This document shows positions 1-10,889 of a DNA stretch of 64,000 bases, piece after piece. The stretch is from Xestospongia bergquistia. Lineage: Eukaryota > Porifera > Demospongiae > Haplosclerida > Petrosiidae. Position numbers and translations under genes: made by a program. Numbering within the stretch: position 1 is the stretch's first letter; each line of letters begins with the position of its first letter. The notes under the pieces were generated by a model. The model saw only the letters and a program-made list of their open reading frames with translations. It did not search any database and was not told the DNA's origin. Location: positions 2,368,775 through 2,432,774 of the forward strand of contig OZ014418.1 in assembly GCA_963965975.1 (NCBI GenBank). The letters run 5' to 3'.

Positions 1-221
1 TTTTCCCAATAGAATTAATTATCATCTGCAAATTAAGTATTAATGAAACAAACATTATGAGTTTAGGGTTATGATTGCAATAAACATAACTTAGTCACTT
101 AGCTATAATAAATTTTAGAAAGCTGTCATTTTGGTGTTAATACATTCTTTGTTTGGTGAAATAAAAATGAATATTGAAAACACTAATCTACCCAAACACC
201 CAGGTCCTTTTCTCAGTCATT

Positions 222-297
222 TCTTGTGTTTAACTTTCTTCTCGGTAACTTTCAGAGAGCAGCAATGGCCTAAGTCAATAATATCAGTTCACACTAA
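222..297 (-). pseudogene. FReD C-terminal remnant
   Basis: Read on the minus strand, this short stretch aligns by eye with the last codons of the intact FReD gene at 9411-10230: the tryptophan/leucine/glycine/histidine run, then SL, K, then the terminal KVK-type end. It starts directly after the Ser/Thr-rich tail of the neighbouring feature, so the join lies inside an FBG exon. No open frame continues across it. It is a relic only a few dozen codons long. Confidence 0.6.
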
Positions 298-824
298 GTA
301 TGAAGAGTTGGTGTGGTGGTTAATGGCAGAGCTCTAGTGGTTGTGATCGGAGATGAGTATGAATAACTGATAGAGGAAGACAATGTTATATTTGTTGGAG
401 CTGTTTGATATAATTGTTGTTGATGTGGAGGATAGACATATGAGTTGTATCCACAGTAACCTGTTGTAGAGGATCTCTGAGAATAATATGTTGATTGAAA
501 AAATGGTTTAGTGGTAGTGTAGGTCATCGAGAGACTGACATTTTCTTTGCCAGTACTGCTGGTTAATATGATTCTTGAGCCAGGATTGGTTGTATTTGTG
601 GTAGGAGGTAAACTGTAGTTTGGATACGAGAAAAATTGATTACATCGAGGTAAGACAGGATGAAGAGTTGGTGTGGTGGTTAATGGGGCTGTAGTTGAGT
701 AGGAATAACTGGTAGCGCTACTGGTTAATATGGAGTTTGAGCTAGGAAAAAGAGGTAGATGTGGACTTGGTTGGGCAGGAATTTTCTTTTGCTTGGCACG
801 TCTATTCTGGAACCAGTTCGTTGT
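294..824 (-). pseudogene. homeodomain helix 3 plus Ser/Thr/Tyr-rich tail (partial gene)
   Basis: The open frame contains NWFQNRRAKQKK (about 777-821), the unmistakable recognition helix of a homeodomain (W48, F49, N51, R53 by standard numbering). About 150 residues rich in Ser, Thr, Tyr, Pro and Asn follow, with an internal repeat around SYSYS, LTTTPTL and FSYPNYSLPPT. Helices 1 and 2 are absent. Upstream of the Trp is a pyrimidine-rich stretch with no AG; the first AG lies after Gln50, so a clean splice join cannot be shown. The reading frame stops at 294, exactly where FReD-derived sequence begins. It could be the last exon of a homeobox gene whose other exons lie outside the window, or a truncated relic; the class cannot be assigned from nine helix residues. 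The tail is duplicated at 8060-8565. Confidence 0.6.
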
Positions 825-1109
825 GAAAACAAATAAAAAATATATATTTGCCACACTTTAGTTTAGTTATATATATATGTACTCTAGACTTACACTTATG
901 TTCCTCTCTTTGAGATTTAACTTAACAGCAACTTTGGTATGAGAATCAATTTATGATATGGGAATGAGGCTTCATTACAAAAGTCTCATTCTCATGCTAA
1001 TTATTACTGCTATATACAGTAGTTGTAAAGAGTGGAGAGCAACAAAAAGAACTATGATAGTTTTTCTTTTATCTTACATATGATACCTTCACATATTAAC
1101 TAATTAATA

Positions 1110-1480
1110 CACATGTATATGTGTACCTATTGAGGATAGCTCCATATCATTATTACTATATTACATGTACATGTACATGTGTACCTATTGAGGGTAGCTC
1201 CATACCATATTGTATGTACGTGTGTACCCATTGAAGGTGAATTCCATACCATTATTACCATATTACATGTACATATACATATGCACCTACTGAGGGTAGC
1301 TCCATGCCATTATTACCATATTACATGTACATGTGTACCTATTGATGGTAGCTTCCATACCATATTATATGTACATGTGTACCTATTGAAGGTGATTTCA
1401 ATACCATTATTATTATATTACATGTATGTGTACATATATACCAATTGAGAGTAGCTTCATTACCATTATTACTACATGCA
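1110..1480. repeat. degenerate minisatellite, units about 40-60 bp
   Basis: About eight degenerate units each carry a core like TGTACCTATTGAGGGTAGC, followed by CCATACCATTATTACCATATT and ACATGTACATG. Unit length varies because the ACATGTACATG part expands and contracts. It yields a spurious ORF on the plus strand. Confidence 0.85.
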
Positions 1481-2534
1481 TGCTATTTGTGGTAACTTGA
1501 CTACCCTAACTGGACTTGAATCAGCCAATGCCAGCTTTCATAAAAATTTGGATTTTGAAATGTACCACTCAATTCAGTTCTAGTTTGTTGTTAATAAAGT
1601 TATACATTAGCCATTTAGACATGTTGCTGTATTATATGTAAATCTACTGCAACTGATAAATAAACTTTAATTTAACAATTAAAAACCAAAATAAAATAAA
1701 AATTTGAAAATAAGTTGATTGAAATAACTGATTGGAGAACTATAGTCAAATGTTAAGTTTCTAACATACTACCTCCAATCATTGTTTTGTTCATCCATTG
1801 ATCAATCATAGCTACATAACATCCATAAATATGATTGAAGAGTTCTTTTGACACTCCCTCTCAATACTCTTGTTCTTGGCACATTCTATGATAAAGTAAT
1901 TGGGTATAGTGGAACACTAAAACAAAAAGAGTCAGTCAAAGGAGGGAGAAAGTCCAGTCAAAGGTCTCCAGCCAATCAAGCATTCACACGTTGGCTAGGC
2001 GGGAAAATATCACGAGCACACACTTAGGAAGGAACAACAAACGCGTGACCACCAGTATTTTGGCGGGAAATATTACATTGCACTCGTAAAGAGAACAGCA
2101 AGACATTAATAGATTTTTAATTAATAACTAAAAAAAGATTATTAATTAACTGGTATAGTTTTTTGCTAAAAACATTAATGATAATATGATACAAATTGTT
2201 ATTAATAAAGTTCTTTTAGTTTAAAAAACAATTAACAATAATAAAAAATGATCTATATTGGTATAATACAATATATTCAGTGTTGTAAAAAACTCAATTC
2301 TTAACTAACTCATTTTTCATGAAACAAATTCAAAGTTAAAAAAATATAGAATGTTTAATTTGAAGATTAATAAATAATTTTATCTGAAGATTGACTTTTG
2401 ACAAAGTTAAGATTAAAAAATGTTTTTGAGAACTTCAAAACAATATACAAACAAACTATAAAGAAAAACATTGAAAATTACAAAAAAAATAAAAAATAAA
2501 AAAAGACAGTCTCCATAGTTGAAGAGTCCCCAGG
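1481..2534. other. AT-rich non-coding region with two E2F-like sites
   Basis: No credible coding frame. Two copies of a GGCGGGAAA core lie at about 1998-2006 and 2062-2070, the second in the context TTTTGGCGGGAAA, a good match to the E2F/DP consensus. The rest is A/T runs and simple AT-rich sequence. Confidence 0.4.
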
Positions 2535-2622
2535 AGTCTTCCAGTCAGTCCACAAGAGTCTTCCAGTCAGTCCATAAGAGTCTTCCAGTCAGTCCCCAAG
2601 AGTCTTCCAGTCAGTCCACAAG
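2535..2622. repeat. 22-bp tandem repeat, 4 units
   Basis: Four consecutive 22-bp units of the form AGTCTTCCAGTCAGTCC followed by a five-base variable end (ACAAG, ATAAG, CCAAG, ACAAG). Confidence 0.9.
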
Positions 2623-2871
2623 TAGAGAACATAGAGGAAGAAAAAGAAAGTTATCTGGAACAACTGGATTACTAAAGAATGGATGGATGGAGAGGTAGCT
2701 CACCTTTCAACAGTGCTGCTCCTGTAGGGAAAGAAAGAAAGAGTAGTGATAACTGAACTGATAGTGACAATGAATGGATAGAGAGTGAAGAGAGACAGAG
2801 GAAGTGAAAAAGGACTACCAACCTACACACACACACAGCACACAGACACACGCACCCTAGAAGATCAGAGG

Positions 2872-2940
2872 TTCCCCCCGCCACCTGGCGGCCTTGGATA
2901 TTAAAAAAAATTTTTTTTGGCCGCCAGGCAGCAGGGGGAA
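2872..2940. repeat. near-perfect palindrome with A8T8 centre
   Basis: The left arm 2872-2893 (TTCCCCCCGCC, then ACCTGGCGGCC) and the right arm 2919-2940 are inverted copies with three mismatches. The 25-base spacer contains A8 followed by T8, which can itself pair. The GC-rich arms stand out sharply in AT-rich DNA. It may be a minimal foldback element or a hairpin-forming structure. CA and GA microsatellites flank it. Confidence 0.75.
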
Positions 2941-3082
2941 TATGATTTTTAGAGATTGTATGAGTGTGTGTATGGTGTAGATAGGCTAGATAGCCCAAAA
3001 TAAAATTAAAAAAAATTAAAAGAAAGGAAAGAAGGCTTGAAGGAAGACAAGAAAGAGTGAGCAGGAGAGCGACTCATCTTTT

Positions 3083-3215
3083 GCATCCAGAGAACATCAG
3101 AGAAGAACAGTCAAGAACATCAGAGAAGAACAGTCAAGAACATCAAAGAACAGTCAAGAACATCAGAGAAGAACAGTCAAGAACATCAGAGAACAGTCAA
3201 GAACATCAGGCCAAT
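3083..3215. repeat. 17-23 bp tandem repeat
   Basis: Repeated units of AACATCAGAGAAGAACAGTC plus AAG, 23 bp long, alternate with shorter units lacking GAAGA or similar. There are about six units. The short ORF across it is a translation of the repeat. Confidence 0.85.
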
Positions 3216-3474
3216 CACAGTAAGAACTTCCAAGTAGAGTCCTGTAGAAACGAAGGGTGAAAATAAAAAATCTTTACACAAACAAAGAATTAAAAAAATA
3301 AAATAAAAAAAGAAAGAAATAAAGATGACATAACTAAAAGAAAAAGATGATCCAGCGACGAGGCGAGTCGTAGAGTAGATAGATAGAGGCATGAAAAATG
3401 GAGTACCTTTTATATCATCAAGAAGTCTTTCTCACACTTCAATTTGACAACCAGTCAAGAAAACTCGTGAAAAA

Positions 3475-4517
3475 TTTGTCACCTCCACCACTACCCGCGT
3501 GACCAACATTAATTGATTTTTAATTTATCTAATTAACAATTAATTAAAAGTCTACTTTGACTATTCTATTTTTTTATTAGAAAGAAATATATTTGTAATA
3601 CAATGTCTATATGTGATACAGGGTATAATATTTCGGTAAGAAAATTCCAAACTAGTCAGTTTAAAGGTCTCAAAATCATTTTCTGTCACAATATGATATA
3701 ATATTATGCTAGTAGACAGCTATCATAATGTATCCAACTAGTTGTATGAACTCAGATCAGCCAGTGCTATATAGTAGCTTGGAGGGAAGCCCTCTATTTG
3801 TAAAGGGTGTGGGGAACGGTTTTGCACAGTCTAGCATTCTTACAGTAAAATAATGTGTTGAGAATTTGAGGTGTGGTTTATCTGACGATAAACTAAGTGT
3901 TGAATTCATGTGACTGATGCTTGGCAAAATGGGATCATCAGACAATGGTAACACTTCACTATTATCTTGAGCAGTCGAAATTTGTCACCTCCACCACTAC
4001 CCGCGTGACCAACATTAATTGATTTTTAATTCATCTAATTAACAATTAATTAAAAGTCTTCAACAGTACTTTAACTAATCTACAACTTGTTATTAGAAAG
4101 AAATATATTTGTAATACAATGTCTATATGTGATATAGGGTACAATATTTCTGTCAGAAAATTCCAAACTAGTCAGTTTAAAAGTCTCAAAATCATTTTCT
4201 GTTACAATATGACTATATCAATATAATATTATGAATTAGTGAAACTAGTAGACAGCTATCATAGTGTATCCGACTAGTTGTATGAACTCAGATCAGCCAG
4301 TGCTATATAGTAGCTTGGAGGGAAGCCCTCTATTTGTAAAGGGTGTGGGAAATGGTTTTGCACAGTCTAGCATTCTTACAGTAAAATAATGTGTTGAGAA
4401 TTTGAGGTGTGGTTTATCTGACGATAAACTAAGTGTTGAATTCATGTGACTGATGCTTGGCAAAATGGGATCATCAGACAATGGTAACACTTCACTATTA
4501 TCTTGAGCAGTCGAATT
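3475..4517. repeat. tandem direct duplication of about 0.5 kb
   Basis: Unit 1 (3475-3980, 506 bp) and unit 2 (3981-4517, 537 bp) are near-identical, both beginning TTTGTCACCTCCACCACTAC. The second carries a few small insertions. Identical 65-codon frames on the minus strand (3757-3954 and 4293-4490) follow from the duplication. They may include part of the 3' end of the decayed coiled-coil gene upstream, but no start or splice signal supports independent genes. Confidence 0.9.
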
Positions 4518-4539
4518 TTGACTATCATTGTAGGTAAAG

Positions 4540-6484
4540 AATGCAATGATCCCATGGAAAAATGGCTAAATGGGATAGGTTTTGTACAAGTGAGTGAGTC
4601 AGGTAATACATATGGCACATGTAGCTCCACTTCTCTGTCATCAGAGCCACTCCCCTGTTTATCATCATCATTCAAATGATCTTATTAAGAATAACCACCT
4701 ATATATCCCTCATTGTGGGCATGGTCTTTGTTGCCTTTTAAATACTGGACTCGCCAGTGTAGACTATCAATAATGTCATCGTTATGATGGAGTTCCAAAG
4801 CTAAGTCATCTCTCTCTTGTTCTAAACTTTCAATTCAATTCACGATATTTTTGTCTTTTAGACTTGTATTCTTCAGCTTTTGTCATCAATGCTACAAAAT
4901 CTTCTTCCTTCTGCATCAAACTAGTTTGGAGTTTGGTCATAGCTGCATCATGTTCTATTTGTAAATGCTTCATAACTTATTTTGAGTCGTTTCAAGTTCT
5001 CTTTTGCAGTGTCTCTTTCCTTTTTGAATTTATCAATTCTTCATTCAATTTGTTGAAGAGTTTTCTCATTTAGTACTGTATCAAGATGTTGTTGGAGTTC
5101 TCTGCTACCCTCAGTATGGAATTGTAGGGATTCTTAAAGTTTTGAGATCTCTATGTCCTTCTCCTCAAGTTTGTTGCTAAGAGAACCCACCTGGTTGAAT
5201 GGACGGGTGTATTGATAAATGGATAGATACATAGATTAATGGACAGATAGGTGAATAAGTCAATTAGCGAATAGAATGATGAGTAGCTGATTGGTATGTG
5301 GATGGATGCATAGATAAATGGATGGATAGATAGAAGGATGAATGGATGGATGAGTACTATGATAGATTAATGCATGTAGTGTACATTAAAAAGAGAAACA
5401 AATAATTACCACTTTCTATAATTTTGTATATTTTTCAGATCACAAGCTTCCAATAATTGAGCATTATGTTCCAATGTCTGTGTTCTCTATGATCTCAGAC
5501 CAGAGAGATCAGTTTCCATTTTAACTCTCAAATTTTGTAGATCTTTTAACTGCTTCTGACCTTCCTCTATTTTATGACATTAATTTGTTTAATAGCAGGG
5601 TTTATCCCATATTCAAACTGTGGTAAACTGTGTACTAACAGAACTACTAATTGATCATCTGATAATGACTTCACCTGAGATAACAATTATAATTAATAAT
5701 GAATTAATAATAGATTAGTAATAACTTATTGTAGATGCACAATGGATGAATGGATCAATGATAGGATACAAGGATTAAATGGATGGATGAATTGTTGGAT
5801 AGATGGACAAACCTCATTAACTAACATGTTGTGATAATGATGATTGAAGATCATAAGGTAAATGATCATTAGATAACTTGATTAAAGGGGTACTGGGTAA
5901 TAGCATGATAACCAGTGGATCAGTAAGGTAGTGATCTTCAGTGCCATATATACCACTAGAGAAAATTGAAATGTAGAACAGTTAAATAGAAGATAAGATG
6001 GACAAAGTATAATAGACATACAATCTAGATAAATAGATAACTAGATAAAAGGAACAAATTTACATTTATAATTATTATAGTACAAGTATAGATAATGTTA
6101 TGATATTGGAAGTATATGTACATGTCTAAATACAATACTACAATATATTAAGTATATATCACTGTCTATAGGACCTCAATCAAACTTACCATGTCATAGG
6201 TATAGTGTAGTATGGTAATATATCATTATATAGTGATAGAGGGAGATAGTCAGGATCAGTGTGAGGATCTTGTAAGGAAATATGGAAAGCCCCTTCATTA
6301 AAAAAGTACTTAATGGATGTTTACACTTTGTTCTTGATAACCAACAACAACTGTCGCTATCTGAACATACTATTATAATCAAAGAAACAATGAAACAAAA
6401 AATCAAGTGATTTTCAAATTTTAAGAACTTACAATTACTAGTATGATGTTGTGAGACCTGAGAAATAGTCTCACTCTTAGCCAT
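4540..6484 (-). pseudogene. decayed multi-exon coiled-coil gene
   Basis: On the minus strand a chain of exon-like pieces can be read. MAKSETISQVSQHHTSN (6484-6433) is followed by a GTAAGT donor. A piece at about 6187-6300 reads NEGAFHISLQDP. A third at about 5818-5945 contains EDHYLTDPLV and KLSNDHLPYDLQ. A fourth at about 5425-5690 begins VKSLSDDQLVVLLVHSLP and becomes coiled-coil-like. A long Glu/Lys/Gln-rich piece at about 4690-5190 contains NKLEEKDIEISKL, RIDKFKKERDTAKENLK and SLEQERDDLALELHHNDD. In-frame stops and frameshifts interrupt the last three pieces. I do not recognise the family; the C-terminal half has clear heptad-like composition. A tetranucleotide microsatellite sits in one intron. 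Confidence 0.5.
5190..5355. repeat. GATA/GGAT-type microsatellite tract
   Basis: Degenerate repeats of GGAT and GATA/GATG (for example ATGGATAGATAGAAGGATG). It lies between exon-like pieces of the decayed coiled-coil gene. A shorter similar tract is at about 5740-5815. Confidence 0.75.
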
Positions 6485-6764
6485 TTCTTCAAGTGGGTGT
6501 GTCTAAATACTTCCAGTAGTTATGAATAAGTTAATTAGTTTTAGCTATTCAATATATAATTAAATTGAGTAGGAAACTAGCAATTTAATTAAAACAAGTA
6601 CACAAAATAACAAAATTATGAAAATGAACAACACAAGCTGTATGACAAAAACTGCCTTGAGTCAGAGAGAATGGACAGATGTGTGTATAAATAGATATAT
6701 TAATGGATGAATTGTAAAAAAATAATGTATCACAATTTTAAAATTACCAAGTAAGGAATATTTT

Positions 6765-7440
6765 AAGCAGAAGATGATTCTAATTCTTCTAAATTCTCTT
6801 TCATCTTTTGTTCATGCTCTTCAAGATCAGATATTAATTTTTATCAACTTTATTAGCAACATCCGAATTTGACCCCTGTCCATTTCTGTACTTGTGAACA
6901 TCATAGGCAGACTTCATCATTACAGCAAGATCTATTGGAATGTAATATAACATCATCGAGTACTATGTTTTTTTGCAAGTGATTCTATATGACAACTAAA
7001 TTTCTTTCTCTTGTTCTCAACTACCTTCATCAAATCTTGATCAACATTGCATGCATTTCCAGCATTCTTAAGAGTAGTCTTTGAAACTATATAATACCCT
7101 ATGTCAGTACCAACTATAATTATTTCTCCAGCTGCTTCCAAGGCGTTATCAGGTATAGAAAAGCATAAGCTAGCTCCTAATGTCACAAAGCTGAGAAAAA
7201 AACCAATACTGACGAGTGTAGATCCTGCTATAAACACAACATTATTACCAATACGAGCCTTCCTGGATTTGTCATAGCTATTCTCGACCTCTTGTTTCAT
7301 TTTGCTGAGATTAGCTATTGTAGCTTTTCAACTTAATAATGAATCTCTAAGACTCTGTTTGAGATCAGTAACAACTTTAAAGACATCATCAAGTTCAGAG
7401 CCCCTTTACCAATTTTGCCCTAAGGTCAGCTGTCCCACTG
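6765..7440 (-). pseudogene. apolipoprotein-L-like pseudogene
   Basis: The frame 7300-6953 shows the hydrophobic hairpin typical of apolipoprotein-L-like proteins: an amphipathic start (ENSYDKSRKAR), then GNNVVFIAGSTLVSIGFFLS, then FVTLGASLCFSIP and a Gly/Ile-rich stretch, ending with a Lys-rich segment. Upstream, in the same frame, a TGA interrupts a helix-like piece containing DDVFKVVTDLKQSLRDSLLS. A second stop or frameshift lies further 5'. Downstream, a separate piece (about 6770-6940) contains AYDVHKYRNGQGSNSDVANK and, after a frameshift, SDLEEHEQKMKENLEELESS before a stop. The family has membrane-inserting helices. The assignment rests on the hydrophobic pattern and is moderate. Confidence 0.55.
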
Positions 7441-7589
7441 GACGTTCATATTTGTCATTATTATGTGTGATATTGTTTAGTATGCATGTGACATAATTAC
7501 AAAAAACATAAAAAATTAATGATATATTTAGGATAGTCTAACTATTCTGTATCATTACCATCTCTCAATATTATTATAATATTTCTTAG

Positions 7590-7810
7590 GGTTTAGGTGA
7601 CACTGCTTGGGACTTGTATCAAGCAGCTGCTACTGATCATGAAGAGTATGGTGCAACAGGAGCTATGGGTGGAGTTCTGTGTCATTTACCAGGTAACATA
7701 GTGCGTCCTATCATCTTTGCTTCAGTCAGAATGTGTTGGGTGGAGTAAAGAATCAATTTGTTCCAGAAGCAAAGAAAGAAACTTTTGAGAAATGGAAGAC
7801 CAATCAATAA
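7590..7810 (+). pseudogene. ATG2: orphan last exon of ATG2 (autophagy), frameshifted
   Basis: After an AG acceptor at 7588-7589 the plus strand reads GLGDTAWDLYQAAATDHEEY, then GATGAMGGVLCHLPGNIVRP, then IIFASV. After a small deletion that shifts frame, NVLGGVKNQFVPEAKKETF and EKWKTNQ follow, with a TAA at 7808-7810. This is the conserved C-terminus of ATG2, the lipid-transfer protein needed for autophagosome growth. The sequence between ASV and NVLGG has lost several bases, so uncorrected reading stops early. No upstream ATG2 exons are visible. It is therefore a duplicated terminal exon, now dead, or the real 3' end of a gene interrupted by rearrangement. Confidence 0.75.
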
Positions 7811-8050
7811 TGTTGATATCATTGTTGCTTTAATATATGCAAAAAACTGAGAAGACAGTATAATATAATAATAATATTAATAATATTAATATATTGTGTT
7901 GTATACATTGTCTTAACTTGTTGTGCTTTTAACTTTGTAAATATCAGATTAATTAAGTCAAAATAATGATTTGTATTCAAAGATTATTAATAGATAAATT
8001 AAAGTTAAATACAATAAATACTAGATTCCAATTTAATATTATTTGGTTCA

Positions 8051-8760
8051 TCATCGCATTCTAGTCATATCTCCAGTAGGAGGTAAAGTGTAGTTTGGAG
8101 AAGAGAATAATTGATTAAATGGAGGCAGAACAGTACAAAGAGTTTGTATGGTGGTTAATGGCAGAGGTCTAGTGGTTGTGATCAGAGATGAGTATGAATA
8201 ACTGGTAGAGGAAGACAATGTTATGTTTGTTGAAGCTGTTTGATATAATTGTTGTGGATGTGGCGGATAGACATATGAGTTGTATTCACAGTAACCTGTT
8301 GTAGAGGATCTCTGAGAATAGTATGTTGATTGAGAAAATGGTTTAGTGGTAGTGTAGGTCATCGAGAGACTGACATTTTCTTTGCCAGTACTGCTGGTTA
8401 ATATGTTTCTTGAGCCAGGATTGGTTGTATTTGTGGTAGGAAGTAAACTGTAGTTTGGATACGAGAAAAATTGATTAAATGGAGGCAAAACAGTACGAAG
8501 AGTTGGTATGGTGGTTGATGGGGCTGTAGTTGGAGCTGAGTAGGAATAACTGGTAGTACTACTGGTACACGACCACTCTCCTTTAAGTATCACAGCACAA
8601 TTATTATCATAAACATCATTATCTTGTTGTTGTAAACTTGATTCAATCATGCAATTTTAAACTATTTCCAGTACATCCATCTACTAATAGTTTGTACTTC
8701 GTGTAAGAGTCCCCTACTTTGGTAATCTCTTATTGCGATTAACATCCTGGAGATCTTATT
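8051..8760 (-). pseudogene. FReD / Ser-Thr-Tyr-rich tail chimera
   Basis: On the minus strand, 8760-8565 is FReD exon 3 sequence. It runs from the region equivalent to DLQDF through TKYKLLV, then DNDVYDNNCAVILKGEW (the Ca-loop and the start of the WW signature). At about 8565 it switches without a frame break into the same Ser/Thr/Tyr-rich tail found at 294-724, including NPGSRNILTSSTGKENVSLS, ending with a second copy of the NYTLPPT repeat and a stop at 8051. The FReD part upstream is frameshifted, so a full protein is not possible. The continuous open frame across the junction is about 199 codons. Its ATG start would be internal to the FBG exon. Confidence 0.7.
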
Positions 8761-8869
8761 TATGGAACAAATAATACCTATGGCATTACAAGTTTGAAAA
8801 GGAACAATTCACTCCTTGCCTCGTATTATGTAGTTATGAGGACAAATTGCTTTTGTTAAGTATGAATTA

Positions 8870-9150
8870 CAACATGTGCTTTAAGGTTTGAAGTATTACT
8901 GTATAGTCCAAATGTATATACATATTGCTGTATATAACTATTCTTTGTGTAGTGGCAGCTGATTACAAATCATGTGAAAGTCATTAAATTAACTACATTA
9001 TCTAGTAATTATAGCACATTTAAGTGCTACAGGTCAATCTTAACAAAGCTCCCTTGATACTAAAGCTAAGATTATTAATGCCCTCATGTGACAATTATCT
9101 AAAAAAAGTTCAATACAATCAATAAAACTATCTCTAGCATTTTCAGTATA
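8870..9150. repeat. FReD upstream flank duplicated at 10330-10540
   Basis: The block around GTCATTAAATTAACTACATT and ATTTAAGTGCTACAGGTCAA recurs at about 10330-10540 in the same orientation. It therefore represents the 5' flank shared by the chimeric FReD relic and the intact gene at 9411-10230, a trace of ancient tandem duplication. Nothing coding is seen here. Confidence 0.7.
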
Positions 9151-9410
9151 TCCAGTCACTAGCAGTTCATATCATTTATCTATATAGAGTGTACTAAGCC
9201 TTGCTTATATAATTGGTGTATTTTGAATCTTGTATCTTTAATAAGCTTAATTTAAGTAAGTATAACACCCCAATCAATTGATGCAAAACAATATTGTTTA
9301 AAACAATATGAATTATTTTTTAAATAAAAAATAAAATATAACATAAACATATCTTACAATGACATGTATATATAAGATTAGACATATGTAAACAAATTTT
9401 TGTTTTATCA

Positions 9411-10230
9411 TTACTTAACTTTCATCTCTGCAACTTTCAGAGAGTTGTGATGGCCTAGCCAATGATACCAAATTACACCTTCAGCATATGATGTGTTGTT
9501 ACCACTCAAGTATAGACCATTTAAATTAGAAGTATGACAATTTTTATACCACCATGCTCCTTTGAACATCACAGCACAATTACTACTATTAGCATCATAA
9601 TCATGATCTCTTGTTGTAAACTTCATTCCATTATGCCAATTCAAACTATCTCCTGCATTTCCAGTATATCCTTGTACTAGTAGTTTGTACTTTGTGTCAG
9701 AGTCCCCTATATTAAATATGGAATATTTAGCATATCTCTTATTACTACTAAAATCTTGAAGATCAACACGTAGAGTGGAATTGCTGGAAGTGAGACGATG
9801 AATTTTGTTAAGACCTAGCCAAAATTCTCCATGAAAATCTCCAAATCCACAGAGGTAATCATTCCAGTCACGATAAAAATCTACAGTACCATCCATTCTC
9901 CTTTGGAAGACAGTCCAACCACCACCATCAGTTTCCATGTCACAATATACCTAAAAGACAATGTTGTAAGTTATTTGATTATAACTGAAGTACCTTAAAA
10001 GCAGGTAGATGATCAGGTTTGATAGTATATACACCACTACATGTGTGACCTTGTTCATAGTGGTCCTGACAGTCACGAGTGTGAGATACTTCGCAACCTA
10101 AAGAAGACAATAGATGATGTCCATCATATGTGTACTACATACCTTTATCATCATTGTCTCCTGGTGTAGGACAGGACACAACAAGAGTGATGTAACACAC
10201 AAGCAATACCAAAAACAGTGAATATGTCAT
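9411..10230 (-). CDS. secreted fibrinogen-related lectin-like protein (type 1)
   Basis: Three exons on the minus strand: 10230-10143, 10097-9994 and 9950-9411, all with GT/AG introns of 45 and 43 bp. They join in frame to 243 aa. Residues 1-20 (MTYSLFLVLLVCYITLVVSC) are a signal peptide. CPTPGDNDDKG is a short linker. The FBG domain begins at the DCQD...CSGVYTIKPD segment in exon 2 and continues [32 protein letters not shown] (Ca-binding loop) and WWYKNCHTSNLNG (FBG signature) to the C-terminus KVAEMKVK. There is no collagen or membrane segment, so the layout is like tachylectin-5 rather than vertebrate ficolin. FBG lectins of this type commonly bind acetylated sugars; the ligand here is unknown. 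It is the only intact type 1 FReD with a type 1 FBG exon in the window. Confidence 0.88.
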
Positions 10231-10889
10231 CTTAGAACTAGTACTTACCAAAGGATATAAGAAAAACAAAGAAGCAATTCTTTATATAGTGATTAGCTTT
10301 ATTGCAGATAATTAAATTTGAAAGTATAACATGTACTTTAAATGTGTGGTTGGGAGCATGTTACAGTATAGTCTGGACATACATTTTATGCTAAGACAGC
10401 TGACTCCAGGTCATGTCAAAGTTATTAAATTAACTACATGATCTAGTAATTATAACACATTTAAGTGCTGTAGGTCAATCTTAACAAAACTCCCTAGATA
10501 CTCAAGTTAAGATAACAAGTGTCCTAATGTGACAATTATCTACATGAAAGATGTTTTGTGGCATAATAATAATCTGAGTCAATCAAAACAACGCAATGCG
10601 CAGATAAATTACTAAATGTCTTCTGTACCAAGCTGCTCAAAACAAAGGCCATCTACATGTCTTGATGGACATTTAACTAAACTTTACTTCAGTAAATGAG
10701 AATCACATGTCTACATAATCCACATATAATTATAACTGTGTTGGTAAATAAATAATATAGCCATGTTATTCTATGTAATGATATAGACATTCCTGTTAAC
10801 AAGTTATAGTTAGATTGATACTTAAACATGCGTGTATCAACTATATAAATTGTCAAAATAATTACATGCAAGAAATAACTTGTTCTTAT
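10231..10889. other. non-coding spacer upstream of FReD gene
   Basis: AT-rich. It includes the 10330-10540 block shared with 8870-9150. The short ORF 10689-10892 has no similarity I recognise. No other feature is visible. Confidence 0.5.

Noticed and set aside
131..337. Plus-strand ORF of 68 codons
   Set aside because: It runs antisense across a FReD relic and the Ser/Thr-rich tail; no own signal or family.
1179..1448. Plus-strand ORF of 89 codons
   Set aside because: It is the translation of the degenerate minisatellite.
2672..2998. Minus-strand ORF of 108 codons
   Set aside because: Covers the palindrome and CA/GA simple repeats; composition follows the repeats.
3757..4490. Two identical 65-codon minus ORFs
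   Set aside because: Identity is explained by the tandem DNA duplication; no splice or start evidence for a gene.
4864..5073. Plus-strand ORF
   Set aside because: Antisense to the coiled-coil pseudogene, whose Glu/Lys codons give the hydrophobic antisense frame.
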